64,000 nucleotides of DNA, from positions 1,169,925,249 through 1,169,989,248 of the forward strand of contig OY856409.1 in the NCBI GenBank assembly GCA_963693085.1. The letters are read 5' to 3'. Each line of letters opens with the position of its first letter. Position 1 is the stretch's first letter. This document shows positions 45,901 through 59,911 of this stretch, one piece after another. This stretch comes from Alisma plantago-aquatica (Eukaryota > Streptophyta > Magnoliopsida > Alismatales > Alismataceae). Position numbers and translations under genes: made by a program. The notes beneath the pieces were generated by a model that was not told where the DNA came from, did not search any database, and worked only from the letters and a program-made list of their open reading frames with translations.

Positions 45901-48066
45901 TGTTGGTATAGTATGCCTAGAGAGCCAATCATATGATGATTGCAATGAGGCATATGATACTTCATTTGATAATGATAAAGGTAATTTTGTCTATTATGTT
46001 TGTCTCAGTCATGAGATGATGACACATACATGAAATATATCTAAAGAATGATGTGACTTGATGACATATGTCTTCAGGTTGAGGACCTAAACAATTAGAC
46101 CATATGTATGATAAGAGTACACACATTCTTGTTATGTCCCTAGTCAGATATTATTGTGGAAGCAAAATAGACAATAGTGATACATAAGAATAGAGTGTGT
46201 GTTGATTGATGATAGAGTCTCATTAGTCATGATATATTATATCAATTCAAGCACATAGATATATGTTAGAGAATAGTATATCAGACAGACCCACCATGAG
46301 AGTGATACATGGATACCATGGAATGGTAGTCACAATCGTCTTTCATAGTGATGGTGGTGATTGTGGTTCTTAGAATTGAAATCACTACACTCATCACATG
46401 TGATTGGGTACACTTTGACATCATCAAATGTAGTCCTCAAACATGGGTTGTTATAATAGTGATAATTGGGTGACTTTGACACATGGGGACTTGACTATGA
46501 GTGATAGATATGGGATTTGTCCCTCCTACAAGAAGTATGATATCCAGCCCACCTTGATAAGTGAGACTGAAAATTGTATGGACATACTCATGTGATTCAA
46601 TATATGATATGTGACTTCACATACATCTCAGATAGTCTACTCTAGGTCAAGGAGCATGGATTGAATGTTGAAAAGGATGACGTTCCATGCCTTGAGTTCA
46701 ATCTGGATGTCAGAGACAATGAAACTATACAATCACTATAATACTAATCACAGATTGTAGGTTGAAGTTGTTCTCCAACTTTCTGAGTTACTTGGGTAGA
46801 AATGATGAGTTACTAGATTTTACTCATTGTTTGTGATGCCATAAGTTGTTATGAACATTCACTGCCAACGTAAATTGGAACATACAGGGTCACACACACA
46901 GGATACCCCTGGAAGAGGAGATTGTCCATGAATGATGTTTAGATTGAAACTAAAGGTGTTTAGGTACTCAATTAAACATACAATTGACTAATTGAACTCA
47001 GAACTATCAAGTTCAAGTGTTGAACTAGCTGGTTAGAGTGCCAGGTCGATTGGAGACTGCATTGGCAATGTCAGGATTGCCAATCGACCAGTTCACCCTT
47101 ATGAGTCGATCGACTGGTGTGAGCCAATCGACTGGTTCACTTGGTGAACCGGGAGGCTCACAGTCTTGCCAACTGAGGAAATGAGGATTTGCCTGGTTGG
47201 AGGAAAACTTTCACGTTTCACTTGTTCAATTCGATTGGAATAAGGATTAATCTTTGCATTAATTGGAAACAATTGAGGAAAATCAATTGCGGTAAAGTTT
47301 GGGAAGTGAAATGGCCGGTTCACTCGGTGAACCGATCATCTCTCTTGCCCAAATGACCAGTTTAGTTATGAACTAATCATCTCACCTGCACCAATGTTTG
47401 GTTCAGTTGTAAACCGATTAGTTCACCTGCCACAGTACAAGCTGTTCGTGGAATTTCTGGATCCTTCTACTCCCGAACAGACTAGAAACCCTGGTTGTGC
47501 CCTCTACTATAAATAGATGGGTATTGGGGGATTCTCAAAACACACAACTCAGAACATTAGTTGCTCTGCAAAGTTGTTGTCCTCTCTAGTTTTGGTAACT
47601 GAGAGAGCCCGAGCAAGTGCTACCCGACTAGGGAGACAAAGTGAGGGAAAGACAACTGCAGAAAAGCAATCTGAGTTCAGGAGAGTAGGTTGATACTAGT
47701 ACACCAATAGAAGGGTCATCTCCTTCCTACCATCTCTTCTAGAATGGAAGGAGTTCTAGGTGGTCCGTGTGGACTATCTGTAGAGGTGGGAGAAGTCTTC
47801 TGCTCTGGAGGACACGTCAGCCGCATTCCATGGTGGAGGGCAGAGTCCATGGTGAAGACCAGGAGCTACACATACACCATCCAAGACATGGTGTTAAAGA
47901 CCACACATGGATGCGAGGTATTGTCACTAGGCAAGCCCCAAGACTAGGTATATATCACTAAAACCATCTTTCCCATTACAAAGTCGTTGATGCAATCTCC
48001 TGTATGGGTTAATGGCCAGTAAAATTTTTATTTTCGCTACCTACTTTGAGGCCATAAAACCCAACA
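45901..48066 (+). mobile_element. Angela-B LTR a
   Basis: 2166 bp, TGTTGGTATAGTATGCC..AACCCAACA. Palindromic array at 47030-47430 with perfect GGTTCAC-TTG-GTGAACC at 47134-47150. TATAAATAG at 47508-47516. Confidence 0.92.
47508..47516 (+). promoter_or_regulatory. TATA box of Angela-B LTR a
   Basis: TATAAATAG followed by ATGGGTATTGGGGG, in the same place as in LTR b (54504-54512). LTR c has the decayed CATAAATAG near 61509. Confidence 0.65.
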
Positions 48067-48082
48067 GTGGTATCAGAGCCAC
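48067..48082 (+). other. Primer binding site of Angela-B copy 1 (tRNA-Met)
   Basis: GTGGTATCAGAGCCAC directly after LTR a: a well-preserved initiator tRNA-Met site. Confidence 0.85.
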
Positions 48083-49429
48083 ACCAACATACTGTGTTTT
48101 GGGATAAATCAATATGATTGGATTTTGGTTTTATCATCATTTATTTATTACATATGATGCAAACATTTAAAATTACTAGTGCGCATATCCGACTAAATAC
48201 TACATACGACCACAAACTAATATACATATATGATATGATATATATATACAATTTATATGAGTCACCCTAAAACAGTTTTGATGGTGGATGTGTAGAATGG
48301 TTATGACCTATGAACCCTTTGTGTGCTTGGTTGGTTATGGTTGTTTCATCTCAGTTTGTATACCGAGCCTCTACCTTCTATTCCACATGTAACTCGAGAT
48401 AACACGAGATCCTTTCTCTTCTGCCTTTGCTCCCCTCAAATGTAACTCGAGGTTTTCCAAAGATTATGTAAAAGTAAGATAGTTTATTTTCTATTATATC
48501 GAAGAAGAAGATGCTCAACACCAGACGAGCCAACTTCTTGGAGGACCGATGAGGATTGTGAAGGAGCCGGATTGACTGGATGATGGACCAATTGTTTGCT
48601 GGAGGTGTCCAGACATTGGAGGCCAGTCCGACCACCAACCAACTAGGAGGTGATCCAGTTGTGTCATAGGATGAGCCAATCAATCCAGAATGGTTCAAGC
48701 ACAAAGATCCTCATGAATAACATGTTTCATATGATGTAGATCTTAGATGACTGTAATTCCTTGTGGCTAAAGGAATTACAATTGGATGGCCATAATCATT
48801 GCTTTATTGCTTTACATGTTTTCTTGTGGGATACATCATGTATATGATACATACTATATATGTGTGGTGATTGGACATGTATATGTATATAAATATAAAA
48901 TCCCTCAAATAAAATATTAAAGTCTTAGATGCCTTCCATAAGTGGCACACATGAAAAGCTTGATCGATCAAGTGTAGATTTGCACAAAGCATAGTACGCC
49001 ATCCATCTCATGGAAGTGTGATGATAATATGTATATTTGCACAAAGCTAGGTGCATATCTATCGTGTCAGCTTTTGGGTCAGACTTAACTGGTGACTTGG
49101 AGAGCGCAAGCCCAGAGGCATGAAGATGATTATGGAAAAGCGTTGTGCATATCATCTATCTAAGAGTTGCATATGATGCAATTGGAATGATGGCCTACCT
49201 AAATAGTCAAGTTGTGGGCGATCAACCAAAGATGACTCATAATTTGATGAAATATGGATCTTGACCACTAGAAGATTATATGTTGTAATCTTATGAATTG
49301 ATGGTGAGGGTTATCAGTTTGAACAAAATAGTGGGAATGATAATTAATTAAAGGCCTAATTAATATCGCCAAATTTATCAAATCAAACAAATAAAAAATG
49401 TTTTGAAAAGTTGCAAAATTCTTTTATAG

Positions 49430-50260
49430 AATCCAAATGAAAAACACAAATACATTATTATTTCCATCAGTTGATAAATGGATAAACTTCAAATCTGGTT
49501 TGGGACTTTGATAAGTGTTCCCAATAGTGAGTGTAAAGTCTAAAGTCCTTGACAGACTAGAGCTAGTGGAACCACTCCAAATGCGCCTATGACTGAAATG
49601 GATGCTTACTTGAAGCATGCCAATGATGCCTAAGACATCAAGAACCTTATGCTAAGCTATATGAACTATGAGTTGCATAACTATATTGAAGCATGGACAT
49701 TCTTGAGATAGTTATACATCCTAAGAATCATGTAAAACATGAAAGGTATAATGTCTTCAAAGCGATGTTTGAGTACAATCAGACAGATGAAGATCACATA
49801 TATTTTCATATGCTCAATATGATTGTGCGTATAGATTAACTGTGATTTCTTATAGGTCAAGAGTTGATCAAAAATATGATTCTACAAATCGTCATGTGAA
49901 TCATATAGCCAGTTTATCAAATGTTGAGAAACGTGGCCAACCACTGTGTAAAGTGCTTGGCATGTTGATGCCAAAAGCATGAATGAAGAAAGGACAAATC
50001 TATGATAGTGATCAACAAAGTAAAGTCCATTGACTAAAGCAAGGTCAAGAAGTGTTCTAAAGCCAATCTAAGGTCCAAATCTTCTTCACTCAAGATATGG
50101 AGAGGGGTAAGTCTAAAAGGGAATATGTCCTTTTTCATTTATAAAGATAAGGACAGAAAGTGCCACCATTGTCACCTATTTGACATTGGAAAGGGAACTG
50201 GCATCTTTATAGAGGATCACAGGTAGAAGAAAGAGATAGAGATCTCTACATCAGGACTTG
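49430..50260 (+). pseudogene. gag: Angela-B copy 1 gag remnant
   Basis: Fragments such as MDAYLKHANDA (about 49598) correspond to the VDAYWKHANDA segment of Angela-A gag. A zinc-knuckle trace KCHHCHLFD occurs near 50158. Stops and shifts throughout. Confidence 0.65.
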
Positions 50261-50629
50261 AGAGGAAGTAACCTAGAAACTATGCGGAACAAGAGTTTCT
50301 ATCATTACAGTTACATTATAACATTCATGGGCATGTAATAGAGTTAGTGAATTGCTATTATATACCTACCATCAATGAAAATATCATACATCTTATATGG
50401 GCCAGAGTGTTATGGACTGATGTTTCATTTTAAAGATATGATCTTTGATGGAAACTCATCAACTATACTTGATAGTTAAAGAGACACATGTGTGTGACAC
50501 ATGTAACGAATGACTTGATAAGTCAAACATGAATGCCTATAACATAGTCATCTGTAGTGCATAAATGATAATTGCATTTCTACAAATCCATATGATGGTT
50601 ATCTAGACTCTTTTGGTTATTGAACCAAT

Positions 50630-52830
50630 AGAGACATGCTAATCTCATTCATTGTGAAATATGAAAAATGTTCTTCACTAGATGTAGTGGGAGGACGATT
50701 ATTCTATTAAGGATTATACATATTGATGTATATAGAACTTTTAGAATAAATACTAAAGGTAATCACTAGTACTTCAATGTATTTACTGATGACCTCAGTA
50801 GACATGATAGTTTGTGTTTAATAAAATACAAACATGAATCTCTTAAAGTGTTAAAAAAGATCATAAATGAAGTGCATAAAAAAACTTGGTGTAAGTATTA
50901 AATTTCAATATGATCAATATGGAAATACTTTGAACCAAGAGTTTGAGAACCCTCTGGAAGATCATGATATGTGTCATGATGGACTCCATCTGAAACACAA
51001 TGATAGTGTATCATGAAAAGTGTAGCGGAAAGAAGGAATCACACCTTGATAAGTCAGAGTGTGATTACTAGATAAAACTTCAAATTTCCTTATGGGCACA
51101 TGCTTTACACTGCTAATAAAGAGAATAAAAAAATGTTGTGGAATCTCAAAGTTCCTTAAGTAACACACAGAACTCATAGTTCTGGTAGAACATGCCTAGA
51201 GATTGAATGATATATGATATCTTATGGACAAGAAGGTAGTGAGTTGATCATATGATGAGTCAACAGTCTACCTAGAAGCTAATGAGAGCCAGAAACTGAG
51301 ATATGGCTTGAAGCCATGAAATCCAAGATGGACTCCATATACATCAACAAAGTATGACTTTGGTTGATCCACCTAAAGGGGTAAAACCCATAGGGTACTT
51401 TTGGGTCTTCTAGAAGAAGACTGACATGGAGGGTAAGTTAGTTGAAAAGAGTTTTTAACGAGTTCAAGTTGTTGAACATGGTGAAATCTTTTCAACAGTT
51501 ACCATGGATGAATCCATCTGGATAATGCTTTCCATTGTAGCTTAATATGACTATCAGATTTGGCATACTAATGTTAAAATTGCATTCCTTAAATGGAATA
51601 TTGTGTAGGATGTGTAACACAACCTAAAGGTTTTATAAATCCAATAATGCAAATAAAGTCTATAAAGCTGCATAGATCAATCTTTGGTTTGAAGCAAGCA
51701 CCTCAAAATTGGATCTTCAATTTGATAAGATAGTCAAAGAGTTTGACTTGAGTCAGAATAAAGATGTGATATATGATTACAAGAATTTAGTGGGATCATA
51801 TACATATTCCACATATTGATGGGGATTATCATCCTTATACTGCAAAATCTAGCAATGAAGTGCATTCTAAAAGGTTTTCAAAGAAGCATCCTATGTGATA
51901 GGAATCAAGATCTATAGACATAGATTAAGAGGGCTTCTTGTCCTAGGAAAGAGAACATAAATTAGCAATATGTTGAAAGGGTTCAACTTGATGAGAGAAA
52001 ACTTGTCCATGTTCCATGGAGTTAGTCTCTTAAGATACAAGTGTCCCAATTCTTATGAAGAATAAGGAACACATGGATAGATTCCATATGCATTTGGAAT
52101 TGGATCTATCACAGATCAACTCATCTCATTGTCTTATATGTATTGGACATGACAGGAAAATATGAACTAATTATCTTGTATGTATTGGATATGACAAGAA
52201 TATACGAACTCATCATCTTGTATGTATTGGACATGACAAGAAGATATCAAATCATCATCATGTATGACAACATGGTATAAATATACAGTTATCTCGTATG
52301 TATTGGACATGACGAATGGATATCTGTCGAACTCAAGTAAGAGTTACTGGAATACCATGAAGGACATTTTTGTGTAGTTGTGAAGTACTAAAAGGATTAG
52401 TTCTTTAGTTATGGTAATATGGAAGAGTTGGGTGTGAAGAGTTACACCGATGCAAGCTTCCAAAATGACAAAATTGTGTTTGACCTTGGAATAAGAATTG
52501 TTAGTTGGAAATGTTCCAACATAAAACAATTGATTAATTCTACAATAAGAAGTCGACTACCTTGGTGTTACGAACACTGTAAAGGATATTGTATGCATCT
52601 ATAAGTTCATATGGATGAACTTATGGGAGGTTCTGACCATTGGTGACTCAGTAGTAATATTGTGACAGTAATGGAGCTACTAGTTAGGTAAAGGAATTTC
52701 AGATAGCATACTATGCCACTTCCATATCATACAAGTTGTCATACAATGAGGGGATGTAAAACATGCAGTATACCGACTTGAAGCAAATGTTGCTTACCCG
52801 CTATAAAAGCACTTGTGTAGTAGAAACATG
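50630..52830 (+). pseudogene. pol: Angela-B copy 1 pol remnant (integrase, RT, RNase H)
   Basis: The integrase region is recognisable by alignment with Angela-A but eroded: QYDQYGNTLNQEFE stands where SDRGGEYLSQDFE is expected (about 50908). RT traces include VKPIGYFWVF (about 51388), the DVKTTF equivalent NVKIAFLKWN near 51572, and FGLKQAPQN near 51690. No YVDD box is readable. RNase H has SYTDASFQNDK (about 52440), IRIVSWKCSN and the final copia His/CDN region in pieces. A 42-bp in-frame minisatellite lies at 52133-52325. Many stops, several shared with copy 2. Confidence 0.75.
52133..52325. repeat. 42-bp minisatellite in Angela-B copy 1 pol
   Basis: Four units of about 42-43 bp (starts near 52133, 52175, 52218 and 52293) with CTTGTATGTATTGGACATGA followed by CAAGAA. 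The unit descends from the SYALSMMRRYQSD segment just before RNase H and equals 14 codons. Angela-A has one copy at this place (about 38970-39012). Confidence 0.8.
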
Positions 52831-52896
52831 ATGGACATGTTAAGATCACTTGGAATATGATTCATGGGTTATTGGCTCTAAGTGCAAGTGGGAGTT

Positions 52897-55064
52897 TGTT
52901 GGTATAGTATGCCCAGAGAGCCAATCATATGATGATTGCAATGAGGCATATAATACTTCATTTGATAATGATAAAGGTTATTTCGTCTATTATGTTTGTC
53001 TCAGTCATGAGATGATGACACATACTTGATAGATGTATAAATAATGATGTGACTCAATGACATATATCTTTAGGTTGAGGACTTGAACGATGAGACCATA
53101 TGTATGATAAGGGCACATACATTCTTTTTGTGTCCCTAGTCGGATATTACTGTGGAAGCAAAATAGACAATAATAATACATAAGACTAGAGTGTGTGTTG
53201 ATTGATGATAGAGTCTCATTATTCATGATATATGATATCAAGTCAAGCACACATATATATGTTAGAGAATAGTATATCAGACAGACCCGCCATGAGAGTG
53301 ATACATGGATACCATAGAATGGTAGTCACAATCGTCTCTCATAGTGATGGTGGTGATTGTCGTTCTTAGACCTAAAATCACTACACTCATCACATGTGAT
53401 TGGGTACACTTTGACATCATCAAATGCAGTCTTGAAACATGGGTTGTTATAACAGTGATGATTGGGTGACTTTGACACATGGGGACTTGACTGTGACTGA
53501 TAGATATGGGATTTGTCCCTCCTACAAGGAGTATGATGTCCATGTCCCCTTGATAAGTGAGACTAAGAATTGTATGGCCATACTCATGTGATTCAATATA
53601 TGATATGTGAATTCACATGCATCTCAAACAGTCTTCTCAAGGTCAAGGAACATGGATTGAATGTTGAAGAGGATGATGTTCCATGCCTCGAGTTCAATCT
53701 GGATGTTAGAGACAAAGGAACTATATAATCACTGTAACACTAATCATAGATTGTAGGTTGAAGTTATTCTCCAACTTTCTGAGTTACTTGGGTAGAAATG
53801 ATGAGTTACTAGATTTTTCTCATTGCCTGTGATGTCATAAGTTGTTATGAACATTCACTGCCAACGTAAATTGGAACATATAGGGTCACACACATAGGAT
53901 ACCCTTGGAAGAGGATATTGTCCATGAATGATGTTTAGATTGAGACTAAATGTGTTTAGGCACTCAATTAAACATACAATTGACTGATTTAACTAAGATC
54001 TATCAAGTTCAAGTGTGGAACTAGCTGGTTAGAGTGTCAGGTCAATTGGAGACTACATTGGCAATGTCAGGACTGCCAACTGTCTGGTTCACCCTTGTGA
54101 GCCGATCGGCTAGTATGAGCCAACTGACTGATTCACTTGGTGAATCGGGTGGCTCATAGTCCTACCAATTAAAAAAATAAGGATTTGCCCTGTTGGAGGA
54201 AAACTTTCACATTTTACTTGTTCTGTTCGATTGGAATAAGAATTAATCTTTGCATTAATTGGAAACGATTGAGGAAAGTCCATTGCGGGAAAGTCTGGGA
54301 AGTAAAATAACTAGTTCATTGGGTGAAACAATCTGCTCACCTACCCAAATGACCAGTTCAGTAATGAACTGATTGGCTCACCTTCCCAAATGATCAGTTC
54401 AGTTATGAACCAATCAGTTTGCTTGCCGCAGTACAAACGATTAATGGAATTTCCAGATCCTTCTACTCCCGAACAGACTGGGAACCCTAACCTTGTCCTC
54501 TACTATAAATAGAGGGGTACTAGGGGCTTCTCAGAACACACAACTCAAAACATCAGTTTCTCTACAAAGTTTTTGTCCTCTCTGGTTCTGGTAACCGAGA
54601 GAGCCCGAGAAAGTGTTGCCTGACTAGGGAGGCATAGTGAGGGAAAGACAACTACAGAAAAGCAATATGAGTTCTGGAGAGTAGGTTGGTGCTAGTACAC
54701 CAACAGGAGGGTCATCTCCTTCCTGCCAGTTCTTCTAGAACGGTTTAAGTTCTAGGTGGTCTGTGTGGACTATCTACAGAGGTGGGAGATGTCTGCCGCT
54801 CAGGAGGACACGTCTGCCAAAGTCTATGGTGGAGGCGAGAGTCCATGGCAAAGTCCAGGAGCTACACAAGCACCGTCCAAGACATGATGTTCAAGACTAC
54901 ACATGGCTGCGAGGTATTGTCACTGGGCAAGCCCCAGGACCATGTATATCTCACTAAAACCATCCTTCCCATTACACATTTCTTGATGCAATCTCCTGTT
55001 ATGGGTTAATGGCTAGTAAATTTTTTTATTTCTGCTGCCTACTCTGAGGCCATAAAACCCAACA
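52897..55064 (+). mobile_element. Angela-B LTR b (shared middle LTR)
   Basis: 2168 bp. Preceded by AAGTGGGAGTT (3' LTR context) and followed by GTGGTATTAGTGCCAC (5' LTR context), so it serves both internal regions. TATAAATAG at 54504-54512, motif array at 54050-54430. Confidence 0.92.
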
Positions 55065-55080
55065 GTGGTATTAGTGCCAC
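55065..55080 (+). other. Primer binding site of Angela-B copy 2 (tRNA-Met)
   Basis: GTGGTATTAGTGCCAC, two changes from the intact site at 48067. Confidence 0.8.
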
Positions 55081-56429
55081 ATCAACGTACTATGTTTTGG
55101 GATAAATCGATATGACCATATTTTGGTTTTATCGTCATTTATTTATTGCATATGATATGAATATTTAAAATGGCTAATGTGCATATTCAACTAAATACCA
55201 CATGCCACCACAAACTAATATACATATATGATATGGTCTATATGCAATTGATACACGTCGCCGTAAAATGGTTTTGATGGTGGATGTGTAGCATGATTAT
55301 GGCCTATAAACCCTTTGTGTCCTTGGTTGGTTATGGTTGTTTGCATCTTGGTTTGCATACCAAGCCTCTATCTTCTATTCCACATGTAACTTGAGATAAA
55401 TTGAGATCCTTTCTATTTTACCATTGCTCCCCTCAAATGTAACTCGAGGTTTCCCAAAGATTAGTTAAAAGTTGGTTAGTTTATTTTCTATTACATCAAA
55501 GAAGAAGACGCTCAACACCTGATGAGCCAAATTTCTGGAGGATTGAGGAGGATTGCAAAGGAGCCAGATCGACAAGATGATGACCCAACCACTTGTTGGA
55601 GGTGTCCAGACATCAGAGGCTAGTCTGACCAAACAACCAGTTGGGAGGTGAGCCAATCGTGTCATAGGCTAAGCCGATCAACCTGGAATCATTCAAGGAC
55701 AAAGATCTTCATCAACAATAGGTTGCATATGATGTAGATCTTAGATGACCATAATTCCTTGTGGCTCAAGGAATTACAATAGGATGGCCATAATCATCGC
55801 TTTTTGCTTTGCATGTTTTCTTGTGGGATATAACATGTATATGATACATACTATATATGTGTGGTGACTGGATATGTATATGTATATAAATATAAAATCC
55901 CTCAAATACAATATTAAAGTCTTAGATGCCTTCCATAAGTGGCACACATGAAAAGCTTGATCGACCAAGTGTAGATTTGCATAAATCATAGTACGTTGTC
56001 CATCTCGTGGAAGTGTGATGATAGATATGTAGATTTGCACAAAGCATGGTACATATCTATCATATCGGCTTTTGGGTTAGACTTAACCAGTGACTTGGAG
56101 AGCCCAAGCCGAGAGGCATGAAGATGATTATGGCAAAGAGTTGTGCATATCATCTATCCAAGAGTTGCATATCATGCAATTGGCATGATGGCCTACCTAA
56201 ATAGTCAAGTTGTGGGCGATCAGCCAAAGTTGATCCATAATTTAATGAAATATGGATCTTGGCCACTAGAAGATTGTACGCTACAATCTTATGAATTGAT
56301 GGTGAGGGCTATTAGTTTTATAAAAATAGTGGGAGTGATAATTAATTAATGGCCTAATTAACATCATCAAATTTATCAAATCAAACAAATAAAAAATGTT
56401 TTGAAAAGTTGCAAAATTATTTTGTACAA

Positions 56430-57260
56430 TTCAAATGAAAAACACAAATACATTATCGTTGCGATCAGTTAATAAATGGATAAACTTCAAATATGGCTTG
56501 GGACTTTGAGAAGTGTTCTCAATAGTGAGTGTAAAGTCTAAAGTCCTTGAAAGACCAGAGCCAGTGGAACCACTCCAAATGCATCTATGACTGATATGGA
56601 TGCTTATTTGAAGCATTCTAATGATGCCTAAGACATCAAGAATCTTATGCTATGCTATATGAACTATGAGTTGCATAAGTAGCTTGAATCTTAGACATTC
56701 TTGAGATAGTTATACATCTTAAGAATCATGTAAAGCATGAAAGGTATACTATCTTCAAAGCGATGTTTGAGTACAATCAGACAGATGGAGATCAAGTATA
56801 ATCTCGTATGCTCAATATGATTGTACATATAGATTAACTGTGATTTCTTCTAGGTTAAGAGTCGATCAAACATATGATTCTACAAATCATTATGTGAATC
56901 ATGTAGCCAGTTTATAAAATGTTGAGAAACTTGGCCAAACCACTATCTGAAGTGCTTGTCATGTTGATGCCAAAGCATGAATGAAGAAAATACAAATTCT
57001 GTGATAGTAATCAGCAGAGTAAAGTCCATTGACTAAAGCAAGGTCAAGAAGTGTTCTGAAACCAAGCTAAGGTCCAAATCTTCATCACTCAATATATGGA
57101 GAAGGGGTAAGTGTAAAAGGGCATATATCATTTTTTCATTTATACAGATAAGGAAAGAAAGTGCCACCATTGTCACATGTTTGACATCGGGAAGGGAACT
57201 AACATCTTTATAGAGGATCATATGTAGAAGAAAGAAATAGAGATCTCTACTTCAGGACCT
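56430..57260 (+). pseudogene. gag: Angela-B copy 2 gag remnant
   Basis: Parallel to copy 1: MDAYLKHSNDA near 56595 and KCHHCHMFD near 57157. Degenerate throughout. Confidence 0.65.
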
Positions 57261-57589
57261 GAGAGGAAGTAAGCTAGAAATTGTGTGGAGAAAGAGTTGT
57301 TATCATTACAGTTACATTACGACATTCATGGGCATGCAATAGAATTAGTGAATTGCTATTTTATACCTTCCATCAATTATAACATCATACATCTTGTTTG
57401 GGAAAGAGTGTTATGGACCGATGTTTCATTTTAAAGATATGATCTTTGCTGGCAATGCCTATGTCTCATCAACTAAACTTGATAGTTAAAGAGACAAATG
57501 TGAGTGACACATGTAATGAATGACTTGATAACTCATACTTGAATGCCTATAACATAGTCATCTGTAATGAGAATTGCATTTCGAGAAAT

Positions 57590-59850
57590 CCATATTATGG
57601 TTATCTAGACTCTTTTGGTTATTGAACCAATAGAGACTTGCTAATCTCATTCATTGTGCAATATGACAAAGGTTCTTCACTAGATGTAGTGGGAGGACAA
57701 ATATTCTATTAAGGATTACACATATTGATGTATATAAACCTTTTAGAATAAATTCTAAAGGTAATCACTAGTACTTCAATGTATTTACTGATGACCTCAG
57801 TAGATATGATAGTTTCTATTTAATAAAATACAAGCATGAATCTCTTGAAGTGTTCAAGGAGATCATAAATGAATTACATAACAAACTTGGTATAAGTATT
57901 AAATTTTGATATGATTGATATGGAAATACTTTGAACCATGAGTTTCAAAACCTTCTGGAAGATCATGATAATGCATCATGGTGGACTCCACCTAAAACAC
58001 AATGATAATGCATCATGAGAAGTGTATCAGAAAGAAGGAATCACACCTTGATAAGTCAGAGTGTGATTACTAGCTAAAACTTCAAATTTCCTTATGGGCA
58101 CATGCTTTACACTGGGAATAAAGAGAATCAAAAAAAGTTTATTGAATCTCAAAGTTCCTTAAGTAACACACAAAACTCATGGTTCTGGTAGAACACGCCT
58201 AGATCTTGAATGATATATGATATCTTATAGACAAGACAGTGGTGAGTTGATCATATGATGAGTCAACAGTCTACCTAGAAGCTACTGAGAGCCAGAAACT
58301 GAGATATGGCTTGAAGCCATAAAATCCAAGATGGACTCCATGTACATCGACAAAGTATGACTTTGGTTGATCCACCTAAAGGGGTAAAACCCATAGGGTA
58401 CTTTTGGGTCTTCCAGAAAAAGACTGACATGGAGGGTAAGTTGGTTGAAAAGAGTTTCTAACAAGTTCAAGGTGTTGAAGATGGTGAAATCTTTTCAGCA
58501 GTTACCATGGATAAATCCATCTGGATAATGCTTGCCATTGTAGCTTAATATGACTATGAGATTTGGCATATTGATGTTAAAACAACATTCCTTAAATGGA
58601 ATATTGTGCGGGATGTGTGTGTAACACAACCTAAAGATTTTATAATCCAATAATGCAAATAAAGTCTATAAAACTACATAGATCAATATTTGGATTGAAG
58701 AAAGCACCTCTGAACTGGATCTTCAATTTGACCAGATAGTTAAAGAGTTTGACTTGAGTCAGAATAAAGATGTAATGTGTGATTACAAGAATTTAATGGG
58801 AGCATATATATATATATATTCTACATATTGATGGGGAGTATCATCCTTATAATACAAAATCTGGAAACGAAGTACATTCTAAAAGGTTTTAAGAGAAGCA
58901 TCCTATGTGATAGGAATCAATATCTATAGATATAGCTCAAGAGGGATTCTTGTCCTAGGAAAGAGAACATAAATCTACAAGATGCTAAAAGGGTGGTTCA
59001 ACATGATGAGAGAAAATTTGTCCACATTCCATGGAGTTAGTCTCTCAAGAGCCAAGTGTCCAAATTCTTATGAAGAATAAGGAACACGTAGATTGATGCC
59101 ATATGCATTCACAATTAGATCTATCCGGTATGAACTCATCTTGTTATCTTGTATGTATTGGACATGACAAGAAAATATGAATGAATTATGTTGTATGTAT
59201 TGGACATGACAAGAATATACAAACTCATCATCTTGTATGTATTGGACATGACAAGAAGATATGAAATCATCATCTTGTATGAAAAGATGATATAAATACC
59301 CAGTTATCTCATATGTATTGGACATGATGAATGGATATCTTTCAAACTCTAGTAAGAGTTACAGGAATACCATGAAGGACATATTTGTGTACTTGTGAAG
59401 TACTAAACGGATTAGTTATTTAGTTATGGTATAAAGGAAGAGTTGGGTGTAAAGATTTACACCGATGCAAGCTTCCATAATGACAAAATTGTGTTTGACC
59501 TTGGAATAAGAATTGTTAGTTGGAAATGTTCCAACATATAACAATTGATTAATTCTACAATAAGAAGCTGAGTACCTTGGTGTTACAAACATTGTAAAGG
59601 ATATTGTATGCATCTAGAAGTTCATATGGATGAACTTATGGGAGGTTCCGACCATTGGTGACTCAGTAGTAATATTGTGACAACAATGGAGCTACTGGTT
59701 AGACATTGGAATTTTAGATAGCATACTACAACACTTCCATATCATATGAGTTGTTGTATAGTGAGGGGATGTGAAACATGTAATATACCGACTTGAAGCA
59801 AATGTTTCTTACCCGCTATAAAAGCACTTGTGCAGCATGAACATGATGGA
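57590..59850 (+). pseudogene. pol: Angela-B copy 2 pol remnant (integrase, RT, RNase H)
   Basis: Same order as copy 1. The RT trace IWHIDVKTTFLKWN (about 58560) keeps the first catalytic Asp that copy 1 lost. FGLKKAPLN follows near 58690. RNase H reads IYTDASFHNDKIVFDLGIRI near 59455. The 42-bp minisatellite is at 59148-59340. Stops shared with copy 1 include those in ILLRI (about 57710) and at HTSTS (about 57769). Confidence 0.75.
59148..59340. repeat. 42-bp minisatellite in Angela-B copy 2 pol
   Basis: Counterpart of 52133-52325, with units near 59148, 59191, 59233 and 59308, each with TGTATGTATTGGACATGACA. Confidence 0.8.
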
Positions 59851-59911
59851 CATGTTAAGATCACTTGGAATATGATTCGCGGGTGATTGGTTCTAAGTGC
59901 TAGTGGGAGTC

